NCBI RefSeq assembly: GCF_042186555.1
Contig: NC_133332.1
Span: 233,407,015-233,471,014 of the forward strand
DNA: 64,000 nt
Source: Aquarana catesbeiana
Lineage: Eukaryota > Chordata > Amphibia > Anura > Ranidae
Direction of reading: 5' to 3'
Of this stretch, positions 11,515 to 22,954 are shown piece after piece. Within the stretch, counting starts at the first letter, position 1, and each line of letters starts with the position of its first letter. The notes under the pieces are model-generated. The model had not been told where the DNA came from. It did no database searches and saw nothing but the letters and a program-made list of their open reading frames with translations. Position numbers and translations under genes: made by a program.

Positions 11515-11799
11515 TTTAAAGTAGAACTAAAGTCCTATTGTAAAAAACTGAGCAGGCAGGTTTTTATTGCAGAAGAGGCATGCACATAAAATGCCCCTAT
11601 CTGCCCGCCCGCCTTCTCCTCCGGCACTGTAAACATAGCTGTGCATGCAGATTACAGTGTCGGGTCAGTCTCCGAATGTTGGGATGACTGTGCATGCGCT
11701 GGATTGACGTTACCCCCTGTTGGCCAATGAAGAGGCCCAAAGACCGGGCCCTTAGAAGAAGATGACAGGTATGTATGGAGACTTTAGTTTTGCTTTAAA
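11515..11799. mobile_element. Short TIR element flanked by TTTAAA
   Basis: The left end TTTAAAGTAGAACTAAAG mirrors the right end CTTTAGTTTTGCTTTAAA. The interior is GC-rich and non-coding. This is one of several elements in the window with TTAAAG-type ends and probably a TTAA target. The following 11861-12050 carries a related TTAAAGAGTAACTCCAC end without a clear partner. Confidence 0.6.
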
Positions 11800-12097
11800 C
11801 CTAGGACTTCAGTGGTCGCATGCAAGAGTTTTATCAGAAACCTGTGCTGAGAGTGAGTGATACTTAAAGAGTAACTCCACTTTTGTCGATTAAAAAAACA
11901 GTCCTTTGTGGGTGATCTATATTCATTGCACTGCAAGGATTTTAACAAACTTTGAAGCAGATTTCTATCTGTTTCTGTTCTTAACAAAAAGCTGTATGCT
12001 CTATTATGTCCTTGGAAGTCTGGTTCCTGAATGGAAGTGTATGCATTCATTCTAATAAGCTGATGTACTTGCAGTCTTCTTTATAAGTAATTAGCCC

Positions 12098-12559
12098 TTA
12101 AAGAGAAGTATGGGGTTGTTTTTTGTTTAATCATACTTACCTAGGTGGATGCTGCTTCTGTCCCCCGCCAGCTCTAATACTGAGAACCGAGTGATCAAAC
12201 ACTGCCGTTCACTCGGTTCTCAGAGCTTCATGAGCAGAAAACCGGTGACTGACAGGTCTCTGCTCTGCCCCCCCCCCCCCCACTGTGTTCACTGGAGAGC
12301 TGCACCGTGGAGGGGGTGGGAGTGGCCTGCTCAGGCTCTCAGCTCGCTGAGAGTCTGAGCTGGGTGCTAGACCAGGCATATGGGCGGATCCCGACCAAGC
12401 GATCTTTCCCGAGCCTGGTGCTGCTCTGTGACATCAGCTGACAGCAGGCTTCAGTCCACTGTCTGCTGAAAACGGACCACAGGAGTGCAGAACAAACTGC
12501 ACGCCAGTGATCAACAGGAGAAACACAGCCAAACAAGCTTTGGCTGTACTTCTCCTTTA
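12098..12559. mobile_element. TTAA-type MITE
   Basis: Starts TTAAAGAGAAGTATGG and ends TACTTCTCCTTTA, an imperfect inverted repeat. The interior holds a C-run and a short inverted segment around ACTGAGAACCGAGTG/CACTCGGTTCTCAG (12178-12225). No coding potential. Confidence 0.5.
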
Positions 12560-12669
12560 GAAAGTATCTCACAAAAAGGGGGTACCTGACAATTCACTTG
12601 TATCTCAGTTGCCATATTGCTTTGAATTTTACATAAAATTACAGCAGCTGCATGTTGATTGAAAAGGGG

Positions 12670-13945
12670 GCAGGGGGGGCGGTCCGCCCCGAGTGCCACA
12701 CATTAGGGGGGTGTCATTTCAGGGGGGTGCAGTGTGAGATGTGATCGCAGCAGAGCCGTCATACTAAGGGACGCCCCTGCACTTTCCCAGCTTTGTAAGC
12801 AATGCCTCAGAAGGGTCGGCAGGGGGCCCAGCGGTGCGGGGTAGTGGGGCTGCCTGTCTCTCCAGTCATCCAATCAGGCAGGCTGTCCCTCAGCAATCTT
12901 CAATGTCTCCCGAGTCCCGAGGTAGCTGGAGTTGGTGGGCGAAGCCAGGGGTGTGGCTGCCTCCTCCACTTCTCCCAAAGACTCGTTCACTGGCTGATCC
13001 TGGAGGAGAAAGAGGAGAGCACACAGGAGCTATGAGTGTCTACATCTGCAGCTATGCTGTAAGGGAGCACATTGTCACTGTATACAGCCCCAACCTGCCC
13101 CTATAATACCCTATACAGCCCTAACCTGCCCCTATAATACCCTGTACAGCCCTAACCTGCACCTATAATACCCTATACAGCACTAACCTGCCCCTATAAT
13201 ACCCTATACAGCACTAACCTGCCCCTATAATACTCTATACAGCCCTAACCTGCCCCTATAATACTCTATACAGCCCTAACCTGCCCCTATAATACTCTAT
13301 ACGGTCCTAAACACTGCCCCTATAATACCTTATACTGCCCTCACCTGCCCCTATAATACCTTATACTGCCCCAACCTGCCCCTATAATACCCTATACTGC
13401 CCTAACCTGTCCCTATAATACCCTATACAGCCCTAACCTGCCACCATAATACCCTATACTACCCTAACCTGACCCTATAATACCCTTTACTGCCCTAGCC
13501 TGCCACCATAATACCCTATACTGCCCTATCCTGCCACCATAATACCCTATACTACCCTAACCTGACCCTACAATACCCTATACTGCCCTAGCCTGCCACC
13601 ATAATACCCTATACTGCCCTAACCTTCCCCTATAATACCCTATACTGCCCAAGCCTGTCACCATAATACCCTATACTGCCCTAGCCTGTCACCATAATAC
13701 CCTATACTGCCCTGACCTGCCACCATAATACCTTATACTGCCCTAGCCTGCCACCATAATACCCTATATGGTCCTAATCTGCCACTATAATACTCTAACC
13801 TTCTTAAATTGAGCTGCAGTCGCAGCAAATCATACACTGTCACTCAAAAGAAGCTGCTGCTCCTTCCCACGCTGCGATTTTGTCAGGGGGGGGTGCCAAA
13901 AATAGGATCCGCCCCGGGTGCCAAATGCCCTAGGTACGCCCCTGG
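12670..13945. mobile_element. Repeat element enclosing a 30-bp minisatellite
   Basis: GC-rich flanks (CCGCCCCGAGTGCCA at 12684 and CCGCCCCGGGTGCCA at 13911) bracket a long tandem array. The two flanks resemble each other, suggesting a single mobile element whose middle has expanded as a minisatellite. Class unknown to me. Confidence 0.45.
13084..13800 (+). repeat. Minisatellite, about 30-bp unit, roughly 24 copies
   Basis: The unit is CCCTATAATACCCTATACAG followed by CCCTAACCTG. Later copies vary (TGCCACCATAATACC, CTATACTGCCCTAGCC), which gives a gradient of variants along the array. Confidence 0.95.
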
Positions 13946-14220
13946 CTCTAGGTAACATATAAATTGTATGTACAAACTAAAATGTCAGCCTTAGGCATAA
14001 ATGGGTTAAACACATTTAGTTACAATGTAGCTTGTGTAGCAATTGCATATGCTATATTATTTTTTGTTTTATTTGCTCTATTTTTTCCATGAAAGTGGAG
14101 TTACCACTTTACACGTATTTAGACATAAATTAATCATTAATACATCAATAAATGTATTTTTTAAAATGTAATTTTTGTTTTGTATATTATAAATTTTTTG
14201 GGGAAACCGTGTGTACCCTG

Positions 14221-14905
14221 CAGTGTTGCCAACCGTCAGTATTTTTACTGGCAACCAGTAAAAAATGGGCACTTTTCTCCTGCCAGTAAATGCCAGTGAC
14301 AAGAAAAGCTTGCCAGTAAAAAATATGGCTATGACGCTCGATGTTGGCCAAGACCATTTGAGTGCCTGCTACTGGTGGAGGCGGTGCCTGAGCGTGTCGT
14401 GTGATGTCATAGGGCAAGAGAGCCGAGCAAAGTGGCCAGAGCCTCGTTTGCGGGTCGGGAGCAAGGCAAGCCAGGAGCGGGACTTGCAGTGCCGTTTGGA
14501 CTGGAGTAGACTGAAGGGACCACCTGGGGTGGAGAGAGACTGTCATTGTGACTCAAGAGGGGACGTTTCGTGTGGGTGGGGTGTCATCATCTGTGCTGCT
14601 GTCAGTGTCACTGTGAGAGTCAATTTCATTTGTGCATGCTTGCCCATTCTAATGTCCTCCCCTCCTGAGTCCTGTCCCTGAGCTACTTGCTTACTATATA
14701 TCGAAAATAAAATCAGAAGTATGATCTTTTTTTCCCTTAATTGCATGATGTACATTATAATATATTTGTCCGTAGCCTAAATACTGAAATTTGCACTTAA
14801 AACCATCATTTTGTAACTTTTGGAAATGCCAGTAAAAACATAGCTGTGCCAGTAAATTTTGGGTGTCATGTCAGTAAATTTCAATCTGGTAGGTTGGCAA
14901 CACTG
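14221..14905. mobile_element. hAT-type element, 685 bp, perfect 8-bp duplication
   Basis: The ends are CAGTGTTGCCAACC and GGTTGGCAACACTG. GTACCCTG is duplicated exactly at 14213-14220 and 14906-14913. The interior repeats CCAGTAAA many times near both ends and has no transposase frame, so it is non-autonomous. The preceding 13980-14200 matches, in reverse orientation, the repeat at 32500-32600. Confidence 0.9.
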
Positions 14906-14913
14906 GTACCCTG

Positions 14914-15938
14914 CCATCCACACATCTCATGGAAATGTCATTAAAAGAGTCACCAAATATTTGCTCTTATATAGATAGCAAAACTTTCTTCAAGTAGAAG
15001 CAGCTATTACTGCCATTAATCAGAACATGAAGGGTTGCAGCTGGTTGAACTAGAAATATTCTCCATCCATTTATGTCTTGGGTAGTCAACCAATAATTAC
15101 TGGAAATACATCATCCCAGACCAATATACTTTGTATATTCCTTTGTCTAGTAGAGTCACTATAGTAAAGAATGGTTACATGGCCCATTGCCCACCCCTTA
15201 CCCCCCTAGTGTCTACGGTCACCATGGAAAGGTGGCCCATAAATATTTTACTGGCAATTCGGCTGTCACAGGGAATTCTGAGTAGGACTACATTGTGAGT
15301 AATGGAGGACCTGTCACCATGGAGATGGTTGCTATGGTTGCTTAAAAAGGCAGCGACTGCGAACTGGACATCAAAGATAAGTTCAAGTAATTGGCTGTCT
15401 GACAGATATCAAAAAGTGTTTTATGGAGGAGTAAAGGCGAAAAACAAAAAAATTGTGAAATACCCACAAAACTGCTGTCTAGGCCCTGGATCACATGAGC
15501 AAGAAGTCATTTAATTCACGGCAAGAAAACTGTTCTCTTTTTAGTGTATTTGACAATGTGATTTGTTAATGTTGGGCTCACATCAAGTTCCTGAACAAAA
15601 CTCAAATGAGGGTGTGTTTTGACCCACGACTGTCATATGAACCCCTTTCCAGTCAAAAACTTTGATTGGGGGGCTCACCATGAGTTCATATTCAAACACA
15701 AGCAAGTCAGCCAGAGAGGACTGAAGAACACAGCATAGTTAGCTATTAACAAGCCAAGTCAGCAGTCAGGGAATAGAATACATCATCTAGGGCTGCTTCT
15801 GGTGGCTGTTGATGACAGCTGAGTTCCCAATCTATCATAGGAGAGAGAGATTACCAGGGAAAATTACCTATGCTCAGTAGAAGAAGACCAAAGGCAGGAA
15901 TCCCCAATCTACAGTATAGTAACTGGCTAGACCTAAAT
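14914..15938. other. Intron sequence, no gene recognised
   Basis: AT-rich intron with short frames only. I see no tandem array or paired termini and no spliceable frame that would fit the host gene phase. Confidence 0.45.
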
Positions 15939-16250
15939 CATACCTCCCAACATTTTGAGATGGGAATGAGGGACACCTACTAGCAAACGTATATAGGCAT
16001 AGGACACGCCCCCTGCCACACCCCCTTCAAGGAGAATTCACCAAAACAAAACGTTTATTAAATCAACAAGGGCTTTTTTTTTTACCTCTACGTTCCTTTA
16101 TATTGGCTTTTAAAATTTACAAATGCAGCAATTTAGAATTTGGATGGAAGGTTTACACCTTGAGGGACAAATGAGGAGGAATGAGGGACAGAGGGACATT
16201 GCTCCAAATCAGGGACAGTCCCTCGAAATCAGGGACATTTGGGAGCTATG
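15939..16250. mobile_element. hAT-like MITE
   Basis: The ends are CATACCTCCCAACATTT and AATGTCCC...TTTGGGAGCTATG, with CCTAAAT present on both sides (15932-15938 and 16251-16257). The interior repeats AGGGACA several times. Non-coding. Confidence 0.65.
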
Positions 16251-16410
16251 CCTAAATACTTGCTATATGGGTAGGTTAGCTGGTAATGGGTGTTGCACAC
16301 TTTTAAAATAAAGTGATTTATTTTGTTTGTAGCAGCTATTTTTTGTCTAGTTGCTTTGTCTTTCCCTGTTGTTATATGCGTTCTGTTCAGCATTCATATT
16401 TGTGCATCAG

Positions 16411-16589
16411 AATGTCGCAGCATCACATACAGCTGGAACAGAGTTGTTGGAAGAAGTGGAGATGACATTACAGAACCTCCAGCGCCTCCCCCGGCCTGCC
16501 CCTCCTATAGCAAAGATCCTGGAGTCTGGCTCAGTAATGGTGGGTTGGCAGGACTATATTCCCCGCAGTGGCCTCCCCCTCACTTATAG
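16411..16589 (+). CDS. Host gene exon d (linker and start of FN3 domain 1)
   Basis: 59 codons plus two bases between GTGCATCAG and TATAG|GTGAGT. The frame reads NVAASHTAGTELLEEVEM, then PRPAPPIAKILESGSVMVGW and DYIPRSGLPLTY. The Pro-rich start followed by an SVMVGW strand and a later LTY is the beginning of a fibronectin type III domain. The start at 16411 is chosen because only it continues exon c in phase 0; the nearer CAG at 16388-16390 would shift the frame. The donor splits an Arg/Ser codon completed by exon e. Confidence 0.85.
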
Positions 16590-17047
16590 GTGAGTAATTG
16601 TTTCCAAATTTGCTTCATCATCACTGTGATTCCTAGTAAAGCTGTACTATAGATAGACAAGATAGCAGAATCTAACTCCAATAAACATCTCAGTGCCCTC
16701 ATAAAACTGTCAAACTTGCAGGCTGGAGTAACTAGAATTTTAATAGACACCCGTGTTGGTCTCAGACATATCAGTTGTTTATCAGTCATAAATAGCTCAG
16801 CTGGTGGAATGGCCAATATGCATTCCTGACTAACTGGGTATTCGCAAAGGATCAAAAACTACAGGTTATTTCATAACTTCTGAAATAATAACAGTACAGC
16901 CAGAATAGGGATATATTCACACATATCCGTTAATTAGCAGCGTTTTAAGCCCAAACACCCCCATATTAAATAAGTATGGGACATATTACCTCTCCCAGGT
17001 AAAGTAGACATCCGGTACCCCTCTGCTAAATGATTCCATCAAAATAG

Positions 17048-17504
17048 TTAAAGTGATTGTAAAGTCTTGTTTTTTTTTTCTATAAAAATAACAAACATGT
17101 TATACTTACCTGCTCTGTGTAATGGTTTTGCACAGAGCAGCCCAGATCCTCCTCTTCTCGTGTCCCTCTTCAGTGTTTCTGGCCCCCCTCTCCTGTGGAA
17201 TACCCCCACAGCAAGCAGCTTGCTATGGGGGCACCCAAGCCAAACCACAGCTCCCTGTGTCCATTCAGACACAGAGCTGTGGCCCGGCCACGCCCCCTTA
17301 CTCTCCTCTTTGGCTAACTGACTTTGATTGACAGTAGCGGGAGTCCCGGCGGCCAAGACACTCCTGCAACATCACTGGATCTAGAGGGACCTCAGGTAAG
17401 TATTAGAGTGGCTGAGGGGGGCTGCTGCACACAGAAGGCTTTTTATCTTAATGCATAGAATGTATTAAGATAAAAAAAACCTTCTGCCTTTACAATCACT
17501 TTAA
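17048..17504. mobile_element. TTAA-flanked MITE (family with copies at 30.7 and 37.4 kb)
   Basis: Perfect terminal inverted repeats TTAAAGTGATTGTAAAG and CTTTACAATCACTTTAA, including the TTAA targets. The interior begins AACAAACATGTTATACTTACC and carries a GC-rich central hairpin region. Two further copies start with nearly the same interior (30.7 and 37.4 kb). piggyBac- or Kolobok-type on the basis of the TTAA target. Confidence 0.8.
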
Positions 17505-17539
17505 GGCAGTATGGACCACTATGAAGCAATGTGCACTTA

Positions 17540-18055
17540 CCTCACTTTACCTTTTTTTTTCCTTCCTGTTCCCTTTCATTCCCTCTTCCTCCTTTTTCTC
17601 TCCTGCTCTTTCTTTTATTCCCTCTTACTTCCCTTCTTTTTTCCTTCTCTTTTTTTCCCTTTCCCTTTCATTCCCTCTTCCTCCTTTTTCTTTCCTACTC
17701 TTTTTCTTTTATTTCCTCTTACTTTCCTTCTTTTTTCCTTCTTATTTTTCCCTTTACCTTTTCATTCCCTTATCTCCCTTTTTTGTTCCTGCTTTTTCTT
17801 TTATTCCCTCTTAATTCCCTTCTTTTTTCTTCTCTTTTTTTCTTTTACATTATTTGTCATCTATCTTTTACATTCCGTTCCTTCCTGTTTCCATTCCCTT
17901 TTGCTATACTCTCCCTTTATATTCTGTTTCCTTTTTTTACCTTTCCTTCTCATTTTTTTTCTCTTTTCTGTTCCTGTTTCTTTTCTTTCCTTTTTCTTTT
18001 TGACCTTGTATCTGTTCTCCTCTTGCTTTTCCTTAGTTTTTTTCCCTTCCATTCT
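17540..18055 (+). repeat. Long pyrimidine tract with roughly 100-bp tandem periodicity
   Basis: More than 500 bases of almost pure C/T on the + strand. Larger blocks recur (TTCATTCCCTCTTCCTCC at 17576 and 17668; CTTTTATTCCCTCTTA-type blocks several times), so it grew by tandem duplication. It ends about 80 bases before the acceptor of exon e. A long frame runs through it, but this is a by-product of the low-complexity sequence. Confidence 0.95.
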
Positions 18056-18133
18056 AAATAAGTCCCAAGTAATTAAAATTAGATTTAAATTAAAATATAG
18101 TAATATAGTAACGGCTATTTGCTCTCTCTACAG

Positions 18134-18838
18134 TCTCTTTGATGGCGATAAACTTCTCTACCAGGGACCTTCCTTCTCCTATGTTATCCCACACTGCAAA
18201 CCTGGACAGCACCATCTTAAACTAGTCATGGAAACAGAAGGAGATCGTAGCCCAGACAGTCCAATCACCACTGTGACAGTGGTGGAGCCAACACCTGGAT
18301 GCCCAACAGGATTTCAAGCTGTAGGTCACACAACCACCAAGGTGAAGCTAAGCTGGAACCCACCACTGGACTCCAGCACATACGTTAAATATTATGCAGT
18401 ATATCGAGACGACATCCTGGTGGAAACCACAACTCACCACACTTGTATTGTGGCAGGTCTGTCTCCTTCCACTAGTTACACATTCAGTGTTTGCTCCTGC
18501 AATGCCAGAAACAACAGCCTGAAAGTGTCATTGGTAACAAGGACGTTGGACAGAGGAAATCATGCTCCAGATAGACTGACAGTGTATGTTATAGGTCGGA
18601 GTGAACTGTTTATCACATGGGAGGTCCCCAAAGATCCTATTGGTAGATTTTTCAACTATGAACTCAGCATGAATGGGAAGTCAGTGTACCTTGGTACAGA
18701 ACGCTCCTATGCAGCACGTCGCCTTACCCCCAACACCGAATACACTTGCATCGTCTGTGCCATCACCAGTGAAGGTCGCTATGACAGCCGCCCTGTCACC
18801 AAGCGCACTGCCAAGGATGAGTACAGCAATCTGAACAA
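18134..18838 (+). CDS. Host gene exon e (rest of FN3-1, FN3-2, FN3-3)
   Basis: A 705-base exon, the largest of the gene. It starts after CTCTCTACAG with one base completing a Ser codon, and ends at AACAA|GTATGG, leaving two bases. It contains the end of FN3-1 (DGDKLLYQGPSFSYV ... TTVTVVEP), all of FN3-2 (PTGFQAVGHTTTKVKLSWNP, YYAVYRDDILVETT, LSPSTSYTFSV) and all of FN3-3 (HAPDRLTVYVIGRSELFITW, YELSMNGKSVYLG, LTPNTEYTCIV). Each FN3 keeps the Trp of strand B and the LxPxTxY motif of the E-F loop. Neither a signal peptide nor a membrane segment is seen, and together with the ARM-like repeats this suggests an intracellular scaffold. The reading frame continues past the donor to a stop at 18893; I take the splice because exon f matches in phase. 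Confidence 0.92.
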
Positions 18839-19124
18839 GTATGGATCCATTTTTGTGTGCAGTCTCTATCCATTTGAAGGCTATATACCATGACACCTAC
18901 TGTATGTCTTAGTTGATGTGTGTGCTGAGACCATCCCTTTTTCTACAAAACAAAAGGCACAGTCCCTTCACCGTACATATGCAACATTCATCCAGCATTC
19001 TAGTGCAGCAGAAAAGTCATGGGGGGATTTTCTAAGAGTTACCAGGGTGTTTTCCATGCTATCCCAACAGGCATTCCCCACATAGGATCATTATAAATCT
19101 TCCCAACTGAGCACTTGCAGATGT

Positions 19125-20143
19125 ATTCATGTTATTATATTATTATACAGGATTTATATAGCGCCGACAGTTTACGCAGCGCTTTACAACATGAGGGCAG
19201 ACAATACAATTACAATACAATTCAATACAGGAGGAATCAGAGGGCCCTGCTCGTTAGAGCTTACAATCTAGGAGGGAGGGTCAAGTTATACAAAAGGGTA
19301 ATAGCTGTGGGGGATGAGCTAATGGAGAAAATAGTGCAGTTGTTAGATGGAGGCAGGATAGGGTTCTCTGAAGAGGAAAGTTTTCAGGGATCACCTAAAG
19401 GTGGATAAATTTGGAGACAGTCTGACAGATTGGGGTAGGGAATTCCAGAGGATGGGCGAGGCTCGGGAGAAGTCCTGGAGGCGGATATGGGAGGAGGTGA
19501 TGAGGGAGCTAGAGAGCAGGAGGTCTTGGGAGGAATGGTGACGGCGATTAGGTTGGTATTTTGAGACTAGGCTAGTGATGTAGCTGGGGGCAGAGTTGTG
19601 GATGGCTTTGTAACTTATTGTTAGTATTTTTAATTTAATTCGTTGGGCGAGTGGCAGCCAATGGAGGGATTGGCAGAGAGGGGTAGCAGACACTGAGCGG
19701 TTTGTAAGGTGGATGAGTCTGGCAGCAGCATTCATGATGGACTGAAGGGGGGATAGTCTATTTAAAGGTAAGCCAATGAGAAGGGAGTTGCAGTAGTCGA
19801 GGCGAGAGATAACCGGGGAGTGAATCAGGAGCTTTGTGGTTTCATTGGTTAGAAAGGGACGTAGTTTAGAGATGTTGCGGAGGTTGAGGCGGCAAGCTTT
19901 GGAAAGTGATTGGATGTGGGGCAGAAAGGAGAGTTCAGAATCCAGGATAACACCTAGCACCCTGACATGTGGGGATGGGTGGATGGTTGTGCCATTGCTC
20001 TTGACAGACAAGTCAGGGGAAGAGGCATGTGGGGGAGGAAATATTATAAGCTCGGTTTTGGACAAGTTGAGGAAGTGGTGTGACATCCATACACATATGT
20101 CGGTTAGTTGAAAATATTGAAATATGTTGAAAATATTCTGCAT
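19125..20143 (-). mobile_element. CR1/L2-like LINE, 5'-truncated 3' part
   Basis: The minus-strand open frame at 19391-20143 (250 codons) is the C-terminal part of a CR1/L2/Rex-type reverse transcriptase: LNLSKTELIIF, VRVLGVILDSELSFLPHI, RLDYCNSLLIGLP, MNAAARLI, LHWLPLAQRIKLKI. The catalytic palm is missing because the copy is truncated. The 3' untranslated tail contains the widespread segment GCGCTGCGTAAACTGTCGGC and ends in a TTA-rich microsatellite near 19130. It lies antisense in the intron between exons e and f. A second short piece of the same tail is at 56250-56380. Confidence 0.85.
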
Positions 20144-21557
20144 GTGATAACTACTTCTATGGCAAAGTTACCACAAGCTATAAAAAGCTGCCCAATTTTA
20201 TAGCTATCATAAGGGTGAAAAAATGCATTAACCCACAGTAACCACTCAGGGCTAAGCTTTTAGTGAACTGTTTCAGTAAACTCAAGTCCAATTGGTTGCT
20301 CTGGGTTGCTGTAAATCATCACGGCCTATTCCATTGCTTTATTGTATAAGGCCTGGTTCACGTTAGTGCAATTTCAGATGCAACTTGAGCTACACAGAAT
20401 TGCATGACAAGAGAAATCATATTATTTTCAATGGTGCCCGTTTACATCCATGTGCGGAGTGATATTGGAAAATGTTCCTGTGCTACTTTGGTGCGATTTA
20501 CAGTGCAATTAGGCTCCATAGAATATGTAGAAAATGTAAATCACATCTGAAATACAACCAAAGCCGTACTACATAATCACACTGCAAATTGTGTCAAAAT
20601 TGCCCAAGTGTAAATCTCTGTGTTATTCTTTTGTTAGTGTAGTTTACATTAATGTCTTCCCTTGGTAACCCCTAATGAGGAGATAACCCCCCCGCATCCA
20701 CTTTGAATGTAAATCTCTAGAAAGCATGTGCAGATTAGCTAATATTGATCACAATCGCTGATCTCTGTAGCGAAGCAGTCTTTTGAAGATCGATAACAAT
20801 CTAGAAGGAAGTTTCTGCAGAGTGTCAGTTTAAACATCAAGGAAAGGTCAGAAGGCTTGCATGTACAATATCTTTTGGCTGAGCTTATGCCCTAAACATG
20901 ACAGGGGGGACCATAGAGATCAGATACATTTTTAAATCTAAACATTTTGTCTCCAGTCAGAGAATGTTTGCTTAGGGCTTTTGGAGAATGGATGAGGAAA
21001 ATGTCATCTAATGTTCAATAAGTACACATAAGGAGACCATTTCTGGCAGATATCTTTCAGAGAATGGCAAGTAGGGAGCTATCTGCCAGTCCTCTAAAAG
21101 AAACAGCCTAGAAATTGATAGCATGGAATAGACACATGAGCATTGCTTGCTAGTTTGTGGGCAACCTAAAAGTTGTATTGTAGCATCTGTTAATAAGGAA
21201 AGGCAGTCAACAAAATCAGGAAACCCCACTGAGCCCCACTGCCCTAGAGTAGGTCAGTGGTGTAACATTAAATGTGACGTGTTTGTGGCTCCACTGGGAA
21301 CTTCTGGCATTAATGCCTGCTAAGAGCACTGGAACCTTCCTCCACCTCATTATATATTGATGGCAATGGACCAACCATTGCACTTAGCAGAGCAGCAAAT
21401 GGTAGACAGTGAGGGCAGACAGTTACTCTCTACTACTTCCTGAAGTGGTTGCCAACATCTTACAAGTCTTTTCGGACAGCACAGGTTATCACAACTGAAT
21501 TTACATCTATACAGGTAACTCTATATGGTGCTTTGACCATAATCTTATTATTTACAG
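20144..21557. other. Intron sequence, mostly unrecognised
   Basis: Contains a probable MITE at about 20345-20630 (AAGGCCTGGTTCACGTTAG start, repeats of TGCAATT/AATTGCA). The rest has no recognisable termini or coding frame. Confidence 0.4.
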
Positions 21558-21743
21558 AAACCAGACTGGGAGCAACCGACACACTAGCAATTCACCTACC
21601 CCAGAGGGAACTGAACGAAGTGAGAGACAGCCCCGTAGTGAGGGTATAAGAAGGAACTCTCTCACTAAGAACCAGAGTGTCCGGCTAGTCTTACAGAGCA
21701 GCAAGTCAAAAGGAGACGGTAAAGTCCCCATGACTAGTTCCCG
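21558..21743 (+). CDS. Host gene exon f (Ser/Arg-rich tail)
   Basis: 186 bases between TATTTACAG and TCCCG|GTATGT. The first base completes Lys from exon e; then the frame reads NQTGSNRHTSNSPTPEGTER, and SEGIRRNSLTKNQSVRLVLQ follows further on. It ends with two bases that complete Arg in exon g. The sequence is polar, Ser/Thr/Arg-rich and without a domain, as in disordered tails. RRNSL resembles a basophilic kinase site, by pattern only. Confidence 0.85.
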
Positions 21744-22555
21744 GTATGTAAAGCCACAACTACTAATATTTACCAAAAGATATATTTAAAGGGTCAGCGC
21801 ACACAAAACATATTCAGTGTTTGGTAGATGTTGGCGAGATAAACAATTTAATCATTTTTTTTATGTTTTGGGGACTCTCTTGGTGAGGCTCTGGCTCTGC
21901 ACACTTGCCGTGACCATTATGAGCGGCTCCCACTGTCCCTGTTCTGTTCTATAAAATCTATCCAGTTCCACCGTCCACAATATATAGTGCTGATGCATAA
22001 ATCTCCTACTGCGGCTATTCAAAATACCAGAGCATGTATCTGATGGATGCAGCCTTTGTTCAGCCAACAAGTTTCTGCCTGGCTCCTTTGATTCATCATT
22101 TAAGAGATATCGGATAGGAGACGTCCAACAAGGCCACCCACTGAGCAAATTTAAACAGTGTATGGCCAGTATAAGTCCATATATCGCTGTCCCTTGAAAA
22201 AAAATTAAATGCAGCATTTGAGGTTAGGGAGACAACTGTCAGATGTCTATGCAGTCATGCTCTTTGTGGAATGTAGAATTGGTAAAGAGGGTTGGGGCAA
22301 GTAAAGTTACCACAACTCAGAAGATTGTTTGTTCCAAAAAAAAAAAAAAGATAATATTCGGAGAACAAAAGATGCAGAAGCAGCTTTAGCTAATTGTGAT
22401 GGAGTGGAAAGGAAACAATTGGGTGTTGGGTTAATGCACTACAGTACAAACTGATGGCTTATCTGAAAATGTAACTACGGTAATATACTGTAGTTTATTG
22501 AACGATAATAGTATAAATAAAGCAATCTTTAATGTTTTCCTGTTCCTGTGTCTAG
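21744..22555. other. Intron with an A-run; repeat-like but unassigned
   Basis: No gene seen. The minus-strand frame at 21861-22217 (118 codons) has no domain I recognise and lies in what looks like an old dispersed repeat. A 14-base A-run occurs at 22337. Confidence 0.4.
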
Positions 22556-22619
22556 GAGAGAGTCTGTAATATCCTGTTCTACAGAATCAAGTGAGGATCT
22601 TACAGTATCTCCAACTCAG
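22556..22619 (+). CDS. Host gene exon g (acidic Ser-rich)
   Basis: A 64-base exon between GTGTCTAG and CTCAG|GTGAGA. One base completes Arg, then 21 codons read RESVISCSTESSEDLTVSPT and Q, ending in phase 0. The short exon is supported by consensus borders and by matching phases with exon f and exon h. The SxESSED stretch looks like a CK2-type acidic cluster; this is pattern only. Confidence 0.8.
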
Positions 22620-22954
22620 GTGAGAACATAAAAGAGAAGCACCTTCAGGCTAATTAATTAAAGCAGTGCAAAACCTTGAACGTCATCCAAACGTCATACA
22701 GTGTTCTATAGTTTACAGCGGGTAATCCCATTTCTCTTCCAATGCTCTGACTTTAGTAAGTTTAGGACTGGCACTGGGGAAAGGGGATGATAGCAAATGA
22801 ATGGGGCTTCAGTTTTATCCCATGTAATAGCTGTGTGACTGGACAATTAAAAAAAATTGTAGTTATTAAAGCAGGGGGCCAGAGCCTGCAGATCTAAACT
22901 ACAAATTACAGATGAGATCTCTGTGGGGAGTATGAAGAGTGTTGGTTTTATGTG

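Noticed and set aside
17511..18893. 460-codon frame starting MDHYEAMCTYL, suggesting a membrane protein fused to FN3 domains
   Set aside because: The first 180 codons are a translation of the pyrimidine tract (Phe/Ser/Leu/Pro only). The coding part begins at the acceptor before 18134.
19391..20143. 250-codon frame as a host gene
   Set aside because: Its motifs are those of the C-terminal part of a CR1/L2-type reverse transcriptase.
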